This document shows positions 47,653 to 63,363 of a DNA stretch of 64,000 nt, piece after piece (position 1 is the first letter of the stretch; each line of letters opens with the position of its first letter). This stretch comes from Nymphaea colorata (taxonomy: Eukaryota; Streptophyta; Magnoliopsida; Nymphaeales; Nymphaeaceae): NCBI RefSeq assembly GCF_008831285.2, contig NC_045138.2, positions 19,315,934-19,379,933 on the forward strand. The letters are read 5' to 3'. Below the pieces are notes generated by a model, which had not been told where the DNA came from, ran no database searches, and worked only from the letters and a program-made list of their open reading frames with translations. Made by a program: the position numbers and the translations under genes.

Positions 47653-50371
47653 CTATGATCTCCCTCGGCCTCTTCCACCAAAACCCCGTCCACCACCACC
47701 TCTAAAAGAGCCACCCCTGCCACCCCTTGGAGCACCCCTGCCACGAAATCCACCTCCACGTCCCCCACCACGAGGGCCACCTCTTCCTCCACGGCCACCG
47801 CCTCTGCCACCTGCTTGTGGCTGTCCCCTGCCATATATAGAGAAAGAAAATGTGATCTCACATATATGGCATCATATATAAACAATGCATGTATCAGGAA
47901 CTGCCATAACGTTCAGACGCACACCAAACTTAGTGTGATGTTATCAATTAAGACACGGTGTTGAGGTTTTTATGTTATTTTCCCTCTTTCTTGATGTACG
48001 TATAAAAGTGAACTGGATATTTAATTAGATCTCTAACCAAACAAACCTCACTCAAATGGTATCTCAATCTCCGGCTAAAGAGAACCTCTATCAAGTACCA
48101 TGATCTTCATGTTTCAAATAGAATGTCTATCAGGTAGAATGATTTTACATGCAAACTAAGTAGTTTCAAGTTTCAACAGTACGAAATTTCCGATCAGTAA
48201 CAATGAGGCTGAGATACTTAACCATAGGCTCAGACTTTGTTAAGGTCAGTTTCGCAAGTTTCTATGCCAGCTTCTTCAATAGATTAGGCAAAAGATGCAA
48301 AACAAGACTAGAATGCCACGGGCTGAGACATCTAACGTACTCTGGGTACGTGGAAGATTCTCTGTATATTTCCTTGCCCGATATAATATGCTAAATGGCC
48401 AGGTCCAAGAGTCACAAGTCACTTGAGACCCCTAAGACATTCAGGGAGTATCAGCTCATGCATGAAAACCACAAAAAAAAAAGAAGCTGCTTGACTGCAT
48501 GCCTCGTGTACAAGTGATCTAATCCACAACCATCAGGCTTGGTAAATGACTATTGCCAAAAGTCAAACGTCTTTGGGACGACTAGAACATAATAAAGTTC
48601 CTCTATTGTGTGAGCAGATCCCAAAAAGTAGGTGAAGCAAACAGGAAATTGTTTCTTTTCTCTAAGAATGCTAAAGAATCCACAATGAACTAACGAAATT
48701 ACAAATAAAACCTTTTCGCAACTACGAAACAAAATTAAACAAAGAAGCTGATCACACCATGAGCCTGCCAAGTAAAAAGATCTAGGACATAACCAGGAGG
48801 ATTCACAAAAAAAAAAAAGGAAACTGATAAATAAGCTATACAGATGCTGATTGTGAGAACACATACTTGCCTTCAGACCATGAATTCAAATTGGCCACAC
48901 ATTAACAAATCATACATTTGGTTCACAATTAATTAAACAAGAAAAAATGATAATTCTGTACCAATGACAACAATTTCGAATAGAATGAGATGCAAAAATA
49001 TGATAACGAGGCTGTTTTAAAAACCCGAATTTTCCAATTATAAAGAAAAAAAACTTCAAGCATAATGCAGATTAGGGTGTCATTTAAGTAAAATCCAAAA
49101 CATATTACAGCTTTAAGACAAAGGAAATATAAATTATATAGCACTAAAGCATGCTTATTTCTGAAATGCGGAGATTGTGGAGGAGAGGAAAAAGGGAGCT
49201 CTAAAAGGATTACATAAAGCACCAGCTTGTTTCGGATGATTAATTTTTTCGTAAACCTTAAATTTCACATAGTTGATTGATAATACAACAGACAAATAAA
49301 TGCAGAAATAAATTTCCACTTCACATTCAAAAGGATCGAGGTAAAGTAAATTAGTTACATCACAAACTTACATAATAGATGAGGGAAAATCCTTTCTCAA
49401 AAGATAGAGAGTGTTCTAAGAAAAGTCATTCATCTCAGTCTGACAATTTTTCGTCATATACAAGGATTTTATCAGGCAAACCTCTCTATTGAATCCAACT
49501 ATGTAGGAAGCAAGCACAAAATCACTTGGAGATGAAAACAAAGCCACAAAGCCATTCATTTACAATGAACACACCGTAGGAACTTTCAAGTAATAAGTTA
49601 GCATGCATTTTTTATTTCTATCCAGCAACATAAATAACAACAACATACTTTGGCTGGGGAAGAAATCTCTGCAAAGGCAGCAACTTTGCTGGATCAATGT
49701 AGAACTTATCTCCCACAGAATAGGAAGTCGCAATAATTCCCTCCATCATCTTAATCGAAAAATACTACATTTCCAACATGAAACCAACAAAACTCATGTT
49801 AAAATGCTTTCAAAATAATCAAAATAGAAAAACCAAAATAATCCAAAAAGAATGAAGCGATAGAATGAGGAACACCCACGGCTTCGTTGATGGGACCGAA
49901 AATCTCGTCTACTTTTCCGATTTGTGTCTTGTTCTGAAGATAAATCGGGGCATTAAAATAAGGAATTTTCTCGTTTGTGAGCTTCGTGACTGCATCGCCT
50001 TCGCACGCTTGAAGGAACGAAGAAACCTCTATTCATTGTAAAAGAGAAAACACCATCACACAAATAACCAAAACCTTCATATTGGCTCTTCCACATCATT
50101 ACAAAGAGGTCTCACGTACACTAAAAGGATTGACAACGTAAGAAAATAGAAAAGAAAAGTAAGTCTACGAAGAGGAGAACTTGAAGGCTTGTAGGAGGAG
50201 CTAAACAGAGAAAGAAGGCCTACCCACAACTTCTTCAGGAGGGCCTTCATCGCGGTATCCGCCACCGCCTCCTCTGCCACCAAATCTGCCTCCGCCTCTA
50301 GGAGCGCCACGGCCACCAAAGCCACCTCGACGACCTCCGAAGCCACCTCCTCCTCTCATAGGAGGCCTCAT
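47653..50371 (-). CDS. GAR1: GAR1, H/ACA ribonucleoprotein complex subunit 1
   Basis: A protein of H/ACA snoRNPs, which pseudouridylate rRNA and act in pre-rRNA processing in the nucleolus. Read on the minus strand, exons are 50371-50224, 50028-49880, 49764-49649 and 47827-47653. All junctions are GT-AG, total 588 nt, 195 residues. Order: an N-terminal RGG-rich tail (residues about 5-43, [17 protein letters not shown] onward), the conserved GAR1 core (about 50-138, with [45 protein letters not shown] and [13 protein letters not shown]) and a C-terminal RGG tail ending FGGRGRGRS. Having RGG tails at both ends is typical of eukaryotic GAR1. The C-terminal tail is one exon after a 1.82-kb intron. 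Two overlapping telo-boxes lie upstream at 50474-50488. Confidence 0.96.
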
Positions 50372-50473
50372 ACTGTCAGTTGATAGAGGAGAAAAACTCC
50401 AGAAACCGCAGAAAATGAGAAAAAGGCGAGCACAGGAGGATGGTAAACAGCGGTCTCTCTCTCCCTCCCTCTT

Positions 50474-50488
50474 TAGGGTTTAGGGTTT
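50474..50488 (-). promoter_or_regulatory. Double telo-box upstream of GAR1
   Basis: TAGGGTTT occurs at 50474-50481 and again at 50481-50488, sharing one base. On the gene's strand this is AAACCCTAAACCCTA. It lies 103 bases before the GAR1 ATG (50371), with CT-rich sequence (50452-50472) between, so it is in the core promoter or leader. The spacing to the ATG is the same as that of the RPS18 telo-box. Confidence 0.7.
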
Positions 50489-50499
50489 AAGCGGCAGGG

Positions 50500-54940
<4,441 letters not shown>

Positions 54941-54949
54941 GTGCATCAG

Positions 54950-57599
54950 ATGGTGTTGCTTGTCCTCCACCATTGGAAGTGGAAGGCAGTATCCCACACG
55001 TTTCTGTTGTGTGTACGGTTCCTGATGGTGTGGGCAAGCTTTCTAGTGAGAAGGTTGAGGTTGAGGACACCTGCTTAGATGAAAATGTCAAAGTTGTGCT
55101 CAAGAGTATCTTGAAGAAGGAAGGGGTTGATGATGGGGTGAAGGGGGATGGAATTGAAAAGGGGAGGGTGCGGTGGATGGATTTTCAAGGAAGAGAATTA
55201 GTTGAGGTAAAGGAATTTGAAGCCAGGTCAGTTTTTATTTGATGATTCTTATTGTTTTCTTGCCCTTTTCTGTTCTTGGTTTCTGTTAGGATCTCATTGA
55301 GTAATTTCTTCCTTTTAATGTGCACGAATTCCTTTTCTAGTTTGTTTGCTTTTTTCTCTTTCCCATTATGTGATCTCTCTGTTGGGAAACTTTTAAAGAA
55401 CACCACTGCTTGAGATTAGGTTGGAGACTAAGCCTACTGAATTTGGCGAAAAAGACGATAATTATTGTTGTGCACAGGACGGAGCAGTGGCTTTAGATGT
55501 TGAAATTTGGGATCTTTTTGCAAGGATGATTGGATGTTACCTCTGGTTTATGTGAATTCATATTAATTATCTTGAAAGACTATTGGTGGAACAATTCGAT
55601 AATGATATTAGTTGTTATTGTAATTGGAGGGTAGAATTTTCTACATTAGGCCTTTCTTTCTACGAGGATCTAGATTGATACGTTTATGAGTTGAGACCAA
55701 TCTTCAATGTTGCCACTGGATTTGAAACCACCATGATTTTTAATAACCATGGTAGGCATTCACCTCTAGGTATTGAGACCAGATAAAATGGGGTTAAGCT
55801 CTGGACTTGTTAAAAGATCTGGTGATTCCTTCACGTTTGCAGACTTTTCCAACTGCAACTGAGTTGCTTCGTTGCTTCCATTCCCTTCAGGTGCATGTCA
55901 ATTGAGGGTGACTTAAGCAGTCACTGCAATAAGACAGAGTTATTCAACAAAAGTTCTTTCTGGCCTACCTATTCATTTTGCTTTTCTTCCTTCTAATGCT
56001 GACGTCCGTTAAAATTTGTAGATTAGGACTTACTGAACCTCATTCAAACTCGGCCTTTATTCACGTAAGCCAGGATTAATAGTTGATGAAGTCCCATTTC
56101 TGAGCCAAATTCTTGCCAAGTCCGCCATTTGTACGTTCTAATCCTGATTGAGTTGTGTCACAATGAATATCCTTTCTTAATTCCATGGCTTAGTTGTTTC
56201 TATGGCTTAGTTGTTTCTATAACTTCTTACAGGTCTGTCCAAATCCTCTCTTTCTTTCTGTTATTATCCGTAGCAGAAAATTTTACTTTCTCTTTACTGG
56301 GTTCTGCCAGAAAATTTTGCCCATCAGAAAATTTTGGTCTTTTCTCACTTGCCATCATCGCACCATAACAGAATCGTTTTCCTAGAAGAAATATCCACAT
56401 ATTTGTTCTTGACAGGATTTTTCTGGTTTAGGACGAGAATTAGCATTCGTTCTGTTACACTTTAAGCTGGGAATTATTTCAGTTGAAAGCATTTGCAGGC
56501 ATTCAAAAAATGTGTCTGCTACTTAGTGTGTAGAATAGATCAGTACCATGAAGAACATAGTGATTGTCCTATGAATCTGTTCAAAGATTGGGGCATATTC
56601 ATCAAACACTAGAACTAATATTTCATGAGTCTGACCTAACCTTTGGAGCAGATTCATGGGACATTCACAAAGTGTCTCCCTGCCAAACGACCCCTGTATG
56701 TGTTTGTTCTCTGAAACGCATTTCAGTGTGCAGCCAAATGTGGGTTTTGCTTTATTGACTTTGATCACATATTGTGTGGCCATTTGCTTCCATAGCTTGT
56801 GCTCTTTCTCATTTTTCAGTGCTCTATAGTAAATGTCGTCATCTAAATGCTGAATATTTGGTATAAGCTTTTTCAATGTGTTACTACATCCAGTTGCATT
56901 TGGTTTTAAAAGAGAACCAAGTATAAAACCTAATAATTTTGAGGCTTTGGAGCACATTTTTTTCTCCAAAAGGGTACAAAGTCAGCTTATCAACGCTGTC
57001 GGTAGACATTCTAGATTAGGGGAGTTGGTAGAAATTTATTTCAGTAGTGTGTTTCTGAGAAGCTGCTGAAGTTTTGCTACCAAAGATTTTCCTTCAAGTT
57101 CTCTTTGTGAATGGCCTGGTAAATCTTTTCCCTTGGCTAACCTTTTTGTCTATATTGTTGGAACAGTATTCTCCACACTGTTTTCTTTCTCACAAAATGG
57201 TAGCAGCTTTCTTAACAGCAAGCCCTCTTTTAGTTGCTTCTCATGCTTAATGAATCAGAGGGGAAGGCAGTGTTTCCATTTCCTAGCTTCCACTCTTCAT
57301 TTAGTCGCACTTCACGAAATCAAACTCTCAGTTGCATATCTGCCATATCCTTTTAGTTGGGTTGCCTGGTCCAATTTTCTGAATCTACGGATTGTCTAAG
57401 CATTTGTGAAGTTACTTTGTGTGGCTGCTCTCATCCAATTTGAAGCAGTTACAGTTATTATCTCTGTCAAATTTCTTGTTTCACGTTCTTTACACCAATT
57501 CTGCCTAAGTTTTCTAAATCCTGTATCCCTTCATGCAGTGATTGGGATGATTCAGATGATGACGAAAATGACAGGTGTTTGTGTGCTATCCAGTGAACT
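54950..57599 (+). CDS. Uncharacterised plant protein with C-terminal CaaX-like motif (5' end missing)
   Basis: Two exons can be joined. 54950-55225 follows a strong acceptor (pyrimidine tract, then CATCAG) and ends GAAGCCAG|GTCAGT; 57539-57599 follows CTTCATGCAG and ends at TGA. The intron is 2.3 kb. The joined frame reads DGVACPPPLEVEG..., SVVCTVPDGVGKLSSEK, VVLKSILKKEGV, RVRWMDFQGRELVEVKEFE, ASDWDDSDDDENDR and ends CLCAIQ. The acidic stretch followed by Cys-Leu-Cys-Ala-Ile-Gln fits a prenylation box (CAIQ) with a neighbouring cysteine that could be acylated, suggesting membrane attachment. I recall plant proteins of unknown function with this VRWMDF..EVKEFEPS pattern and a similar ending, but no biochemical role. 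No in-frame ATG is present before the acceptor, so at least one 5' exon is missing from this model. Confidence 0.7.
56523..56969 (-). other. 148-codon antisense ORF inside the CaaX-gene intron
   Basis: The longest ORF in this intron, on the opposite strand, starting MEKKMCSKASKLLGFILGSL. Its composition is ordinary (no low complexity) but I recognise no domain, and there are no obvious exons around it. It could be a decayed retrogene or chance. The evidence for a gene is weak. Confidence 0.15.
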
Positions 57600-57659
57600 G
57601 ATTCCAGCTTCTTGCAACATGCCCACCTCCTGCAATAAGCACAACTAACATTCTAAACT

Positions 57660-60410
57660 GAGTTTTGGCATATCATATATTTTGCTGCAAGCATTCCCTC
57701 GACCTCATAAACTATCAATTATCTGAAACATTTTTGTATTTGGCAACTTCAATTTTGTATATGATGGCTCCAACCTGTTACCGCATGAATTCAGATTAAA
57801 CATCTGATTCTCCATTCATAGATGATAAAATGTTTGCTGCAAATCTATCTCTCTCTAGCATTGGGTTCAACCAACAAGGGGATCGCCGTCTGGGCGGTGA
57901 AGATGTTAGGATAAGGATTCCACATGGTCACTAAGCTAAGTTACTCAAGCACGTAACGTGGACGCAGTCAAGGTTTGTCATGCCAGTGTTCTCTGCCTGC
58001 AAATTCCTGATGTCTTTCTAATGTGTGTACGGGATGTAAACACCGGAAACTTGATGTGAATAGGTAAAGATGCATCTATCAAAAACTGCTATTTGGCCCC
58101 CGGCAGTAACTGCTCATGAGAAGGCAGCATGTGCGCCAAAGAAATGCTGAACTTGGATTCAAATCATTGGGCATAAATCTTGAACAAAAACGCGACCCTT
58201 GCAGGCTTCACCAAACCAAGTTCTCGTTGTAGCTTTTTTCTTTTCTGTAAAAACTGTAACGAGACTTTAGAAATTATAATGGGTTGAACCAGAAATGAAA
58301 TCCTTTTGTGCATGGTAGCATGAAGATGAATGTCTAGGCCCCCTACAAATAAGTTTTTGCTGTTTTGGTATCTAATATTGCTGGTTAATTGGGGATAACT
58401 ATATTTAGTATGGGTAAAATTGCAGGCAGACAAGCCTCGGGATTTGTTCGATTATATCATCAGGCTTCATCAAACCTAAGGAAATAGAACTGAAATCCTA
58501 CTTTTCGTCCCCACACTGACAGGGGTTTGATGAGGATAGAAAGGCACATATGAAGAATTGATGATGGAAGGGAACATTACATGAAGCTACACATTAATAA
58601 CCTACCTACTTGGAAACGATTTCCATTTTGAACAGGGCCCTTTGCTAAATCGAGGTCTGGGTAAGCAGCGAACTGCCTTCTACTCGGTAGAGTACCCTCA
58701 CCATTTGCAGTTCAAGGGAATAGCACCTACAGAAATCGAAGTGAGGACATGCCATTTATATCTACCAACCCCGACCACTTATGCTACGCCCCTTAAAACA
58801 CCTATACTAAGAAGTTAAACTGTCTTTTGCTGCTGCAAATGTGCGAACAACCATAAAATTTGCTTTTTCCCCCGTATTACTTCATTAGAGCAGTTGCTCC
58901 ATGCGCTATATGTTGTGGGGTCAACTTTATGGTTGTGATTCTATTTTGATTACCAATATGGTTTAGTGCGAACTTTTGTATGTGATTTGAAATTTACGGC
59001 ATTTCTTGTTCATTTTTTACAGCTTTGAGACGATTATACTCCGGTGTTGGCTGATCGTCATCTTTCATAAGAACCCAATCCCATAGACAGCAAAAGCATG
59101 TGTACTATGGCAAGGATGAGGATTGGACTTAAGAATTGGGACCTAACAAAAGTGTATTTCTTGATCATTTCCATATGGATAGATAACTCAATGCTGTCCT
59201 GCCAGTTTTTCCTTTTTTCGCTTAAAACTTTAGCACGCACAACCAAATGGAAATTGCACCTGAATCCCTGATAGTGTTTGTAATGTAATAGGTAGCTTTC
59301 TTAAATCCGGTGCTCAACTAATCATATCTGCAGACCATTCTAATCGAAGGATAGGGGAATTCAATTCCGTTTGAATTTTTATGGATCTACAGGTCTGTTT
59401 GGGGTACCAATATCTTGTTTTCAGGCATATACCGCATGAATTTTCTCCATAATTTGGCTTAATGGGTTCAAGTAATTCAGGCAATGAAAGCAGGGAAGCT
59501 GGTGATTGTAAAAGTCGTAGCAACAATGCTTAGTATTTGAGATGTAAAGCAACCGCCGAAATCGATTGTTTTATACAAGGCGAAACCTTATTCCTGCTCC
59601 GAAATTCAGGTCTAAGACCAAATACGGATTTGGTAAAAGTTTATGTCGAAGCTCCTTTGGAGTCTCATTGTAGTGATTGTCATCAGGCTCAACCTCATAG
59701 TGACTGTAGGCGTAGCAAGTAATATCTTGGGGCCCTAGGCCGCAGCACGTTATGGCTGAAAATTACATAAATGCCCTTCGTTATTGAAGGAGGGGATCCC
59801 TTTCAAAGGCAAAGATGGAAAAGAATGAAAACTTCTTCCACAATGACTGAAAGGTTCATTTCCTTTTCAAAAATATAACAGAACTATTCTATCATGAAAG
59901 GGCAAAACACGAGGCCCCTGTTCACCCACTAAAACGCAAATCAACCTCAACTATAAATGCTTCTTGAGAATTTATCTGAAACATTAAGGAGACTGATTTT
60001 TCATTTGCAATCCCAGCATTTTTAATTCATGGACTTCAAGTCACCGCTCCTTATCAGAATCAGGGATCCACCGATTCAAGAGATAATGAGGCTTTTCAAA
60101 TCTACAGTTTGCTAAATGAATTTAGACAGCCCTATATTAAATCAAACCTTCGGTTGTACAATCAAATAATAACCCCGATAAAGTGCAAGGAGCAAGCTTA
60201 CAAGCTTCTGCATTCACATTGTTGCTTTATCAATAAAAGTCGGTCCCTCTTCAAATAGCTCGACTGGAGCGGCTGCAGCATCTTAACCAAAAGTCTTGAT
60301 TTTTTAACAGCATTGGCCATGTAATCTTCCAAATGGACGGTGCCACCATACAGGATCACCCAGATTCCTAAATTGTACTGATCAGATACTAGAAAAGGTG
60401 AAAAAATGTG
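57660..60410. other. Intergenic between the CaaX-motif gene and the CPL4-like gene
   Basis: No gene is supported. Sequence is of ordinary complexity with few repeats. A 61-codon ORF at 59537-59722 has two cysteine/histidine clusters (CSDCHQAQPHSDC) but no other sign of a gene. The two neighbouring genes converge here, so both 3' untranslated regions should lie at the edges. Confidence 0.4.
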
Positions 60411-60413
60411 AAA

Positions 60414-60689
60414 TCATGTAACAAGATGAAGCTGGTAACCAGGAACAATTCTCCAGCGTGATAAATCAACCAAAGGCATCCAGTCCTGAATGGGATACAA
60501 GATAGATACAACAGTTAGCTGAATAGGAAACCCCTGGCTGATTTCCACTGGTGAACCCTGCAGTTTCAATTTCTGGTCCAAATGCCCTTGAGGCTTGAAT
60601 GTGAAAATATTCTTCTGGTTAAAATTGTAAAGTTGTGATTCTTCAAACCCTCTCCGGACTAAACAGGCTTCTATTGCTGCATCAATCAT
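60414..60689 (-). other. 91-codon ORF downstream of the CPL4-like gene, unidentified
   Basis: Begins with a true ATG (MIDAAIEACLVRRGFEES) and ends HLVT. It looks protein-like, with balanced hydrophobic and charged residues and segments such as QGFPIQLTVVSILYP and DLSRWRIVPGYQ. It starts 123 bases after the CPL4-like stop on the same strand. GATTGATGCAG just inside the start could be a splice acceptor. It may be an exon of another gene, 3' untranslated sequence, or chance. Confidence 0.2.
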
Positions 60690-60811
60690 ACATCACGGGA
60701 TCATGAGCCAGTCTGACAACCGAGCACCTTCTCAACCTTCCAGATGAAAGAACAGCCATCTCAACATTTTGCGACAAAAGCCTGAGACATAAGCCCGCTG
60801 ATTCAAAAGAT

Positions 60812-62259
60812 TCAACCTAACTGATCTGCAGTTGGGAGATTATTTGAGGAAGCTTCTCCTTTACCCTTACTGTTCTTACTTGTGACCGGGAACCTTTCTT
60901 CAGGCTGACGCTGCCACAAGTAATTTGCTGCTTCAAGCCAACCAGGACTGACCACAAATTTCTTTTGTTGCACTGCCCAGCGAGACTTTTCAGTTCCCAA
61001 GTCTACAGTGACTACATGAGTTATGGATGAATCAATCTCAGTGGAACACGCTGCGCCAAGATTCTCTGCCATCTTCCACAGGGGTTGAGTGTCAGCAGGA
61101 CATCTGGTTGGATGCACACGACTAAACATTATTTTGCACCCCTTCAGAATGTCCTTGCGGATTGCTTTCAATACCTATCGTGCAAAACATTGCAAGCGAG
61201 ACAGAAGTATCAGCATTCCTCTTTTCTCCTTTCATCAGGTGCAATGAACCATTGATTAAGGCACTTACCTCCCTAACATCCCTGTCCGTGTAATCCTCAA
61301 GGCCCTGCAACAAAAGACTGATTACAGCAGCATTGAGAAAAACCAAGAGAACATTGAAGAATGTATAGCACGTCCAGGTCAACTAACCGGATCAAAGAAC
61401 TTTGCATGAACACGTTTCAGAACATTGAGGATAGTTGCAAGAGCACCCTCTGATTCACTTTCATCCCTCATTAACTCTGTCAAGGATTTATTATTGAAGC
61501 CATATTGATGACAACTTGAGGCAAAAAAATGGTATCTTTCCATTAGTATCAGGTTTTCTTTGTGTTTCTGCCAAACCTGACCAAGTTAAAAAGAGAAACC
61601 ATCAACAAAAATAATTCACAGCAAATATTTCCAGACCAGAAGAAAATAAAACTCTGACACCAACAAATTGTTTCAGGCTGTGGAAGAAAAAACTATGGTA
61701 GGCCTTCAGTACTAATAAAGAGTAAATACAACCTTTACTACTTGTCCTTGACATCTAATCATTGTCTATATTTTTCTATACATGTGCTGGGTACCAGGAA
61801 CCCAAATTTTCATGTCACCTGAAAAAGCTACAATCACTTTTAAGTTCATTGAGAATGGATAGGCAAATCAAATAAACAAATGGAAGCACATAATAACAAA
61901 GGAAAGAACACATAATTTTAAGAATATTTGCATCAGCAAAATCAAGAAAGTTCTAACCATATCTACACTAACCATCTCTGTGTCATCCAGAATCACAACA
62001 GCCGACTCAAGACCTAAGACCACATCCAGTCCCTTTTGATGCTTTTGGGTACAATCAGCTTGTGAAATAACTTTAGAAGGAAAATATACACCTTTTGGAT
62101 CAAGCATATTAGCCATTTCCAAAGCATATGGACGTTCAGCCATCGTATAAATGTACATTTCAAACATGGTGCTTGCTTCCCTCAGAAAAGTGTGGACATA
62201 TGGCCTTAGTTTTGTCATCATGTGCATCCTATCTAATCTAAACAACATGGCCGTATCAC
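60812..62259 (-). CDS. CPL4: RNA polymerase II CTD phosphatase, CPL4-like (3' part only)
   Basis: Removes phosphate from the C-terminal repeats of RNA polymerase II. Minus-strand exons are 62259-61973, 61576-61388, 61304-61269 and 61174-60812. All junctions are GT-AG and the frame is open throughout: 875 nt, about 291 residues. The first exon holds the second half of the FCP1-type phosphatase domain (MMTKLRPYVHTFLREAS, MYIYTMAERPYA, LDPKGVYF, and VILDDTEMVW across the junction). The next has HFFASSCHQYG and an acidic linker. The last holds a BRCT domain (ILKGCKIMFSRV, LWKMAENLGA, THVVTVDLGTEKSRWAV, WLEAANYLW). This order and length match plant CPL4 rather than the much longer CPL3. The DxDxT catalytic exon is not found up to 64000, so it lies beyond the window and the intron upstream of 62259 exceeds 1.7 kb. 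Confidence 0.9.
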
Positions 62260-62262
62260 CTG

Positions 62263-63286
62263 CAGGAAAGATGACATTTCAGATTGTTATCCCAATAAAG
62301 GAAGCATAGAAAAAGAAATGAAAAAATAGACAGCGAAGTGCAAAAGAGGGAAGAAGACATGAGAAAGACAAAAAAGAACTGCAAAGGTGAAATTGTGATT
62401 GTCAACTTCAACAAAAGAAGTGATTTTGGGGCAATGAAACATAAAGTACTTGGCACAACTTAAAAAAAAATGCTGAGTATTGGCATATATTTAAAAATAC
62501 GCAGACTGCAGTTTTTATTCATTGAAAACCTGAAACATTAAAAAATACAAGAATATAAATGAACAATCATACTAAAAAAAATAAACGACAATGTAATCTA
62601 TTTAAAACTAACCAAGCAAAAAAGAAAAAGGTAAATCTATGCTGACATTATTTGGATCTCTAGAGAATATTTATTAGTAAGAATTACTCAGATATTCAAG
62701 CATAATGATGTCACAAAAACCCAATGAACAAGTCACCGAATCATATTCAGCACCATTAATGGAGTGATTAGATGCTTAAACAACGGTTATATATTCCCTG
62801 ATGCAAAAGGAGACAGGATGTTTCAGGCTCTGATAAAACATATTTGGAATTCATTTCAGAAAATCTATTTCCCCTGTTTGCAACGCCACCCAAGGTAGTG
62901 TCCATGTCCTTGCTTAACCGTTGGCTTATGAATCAGGTTTGTCAAATACAGAGTTTGCTAAACATCCATATGAACCAATGACTCAGCATACCTTTTTCAA
63001 GCTTCATGTTTTGTCTTTTCATTTTCCTAGCATCTTACTTCCAATCAGGTCAAGAACTGCAGTCTGCAGCTCAATTCAGTGGTTGTTTTTTCCTTCCCAT
63101 TCCATTTTCAGATTTGATGGCTGATTAGTGCTATGATGACCACATAGTTTAACATATAATATTACTCCCATTGGTCATAAAAATCGCAATATTTCAAAAG
63201 AACAAATCTGATTAAGTAAAAATACTTAGACACCCTGTCTGGAAATGGATCCTGTAGTTAAAATATGTAACCTCCTCTATCTCCAC

Positions 63287-63363
<77 letters not shown>

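Noticed and set aside
47448-47885. 145-codon Val/Glu-rich minus-strand ORF and the Pro-rich plus-strand ORF at 47549
   Set aside because: Both are other-frame shadows of the GAR1 RGG exon, whose GGN/CGN codons read as Val/Glu or Pro.
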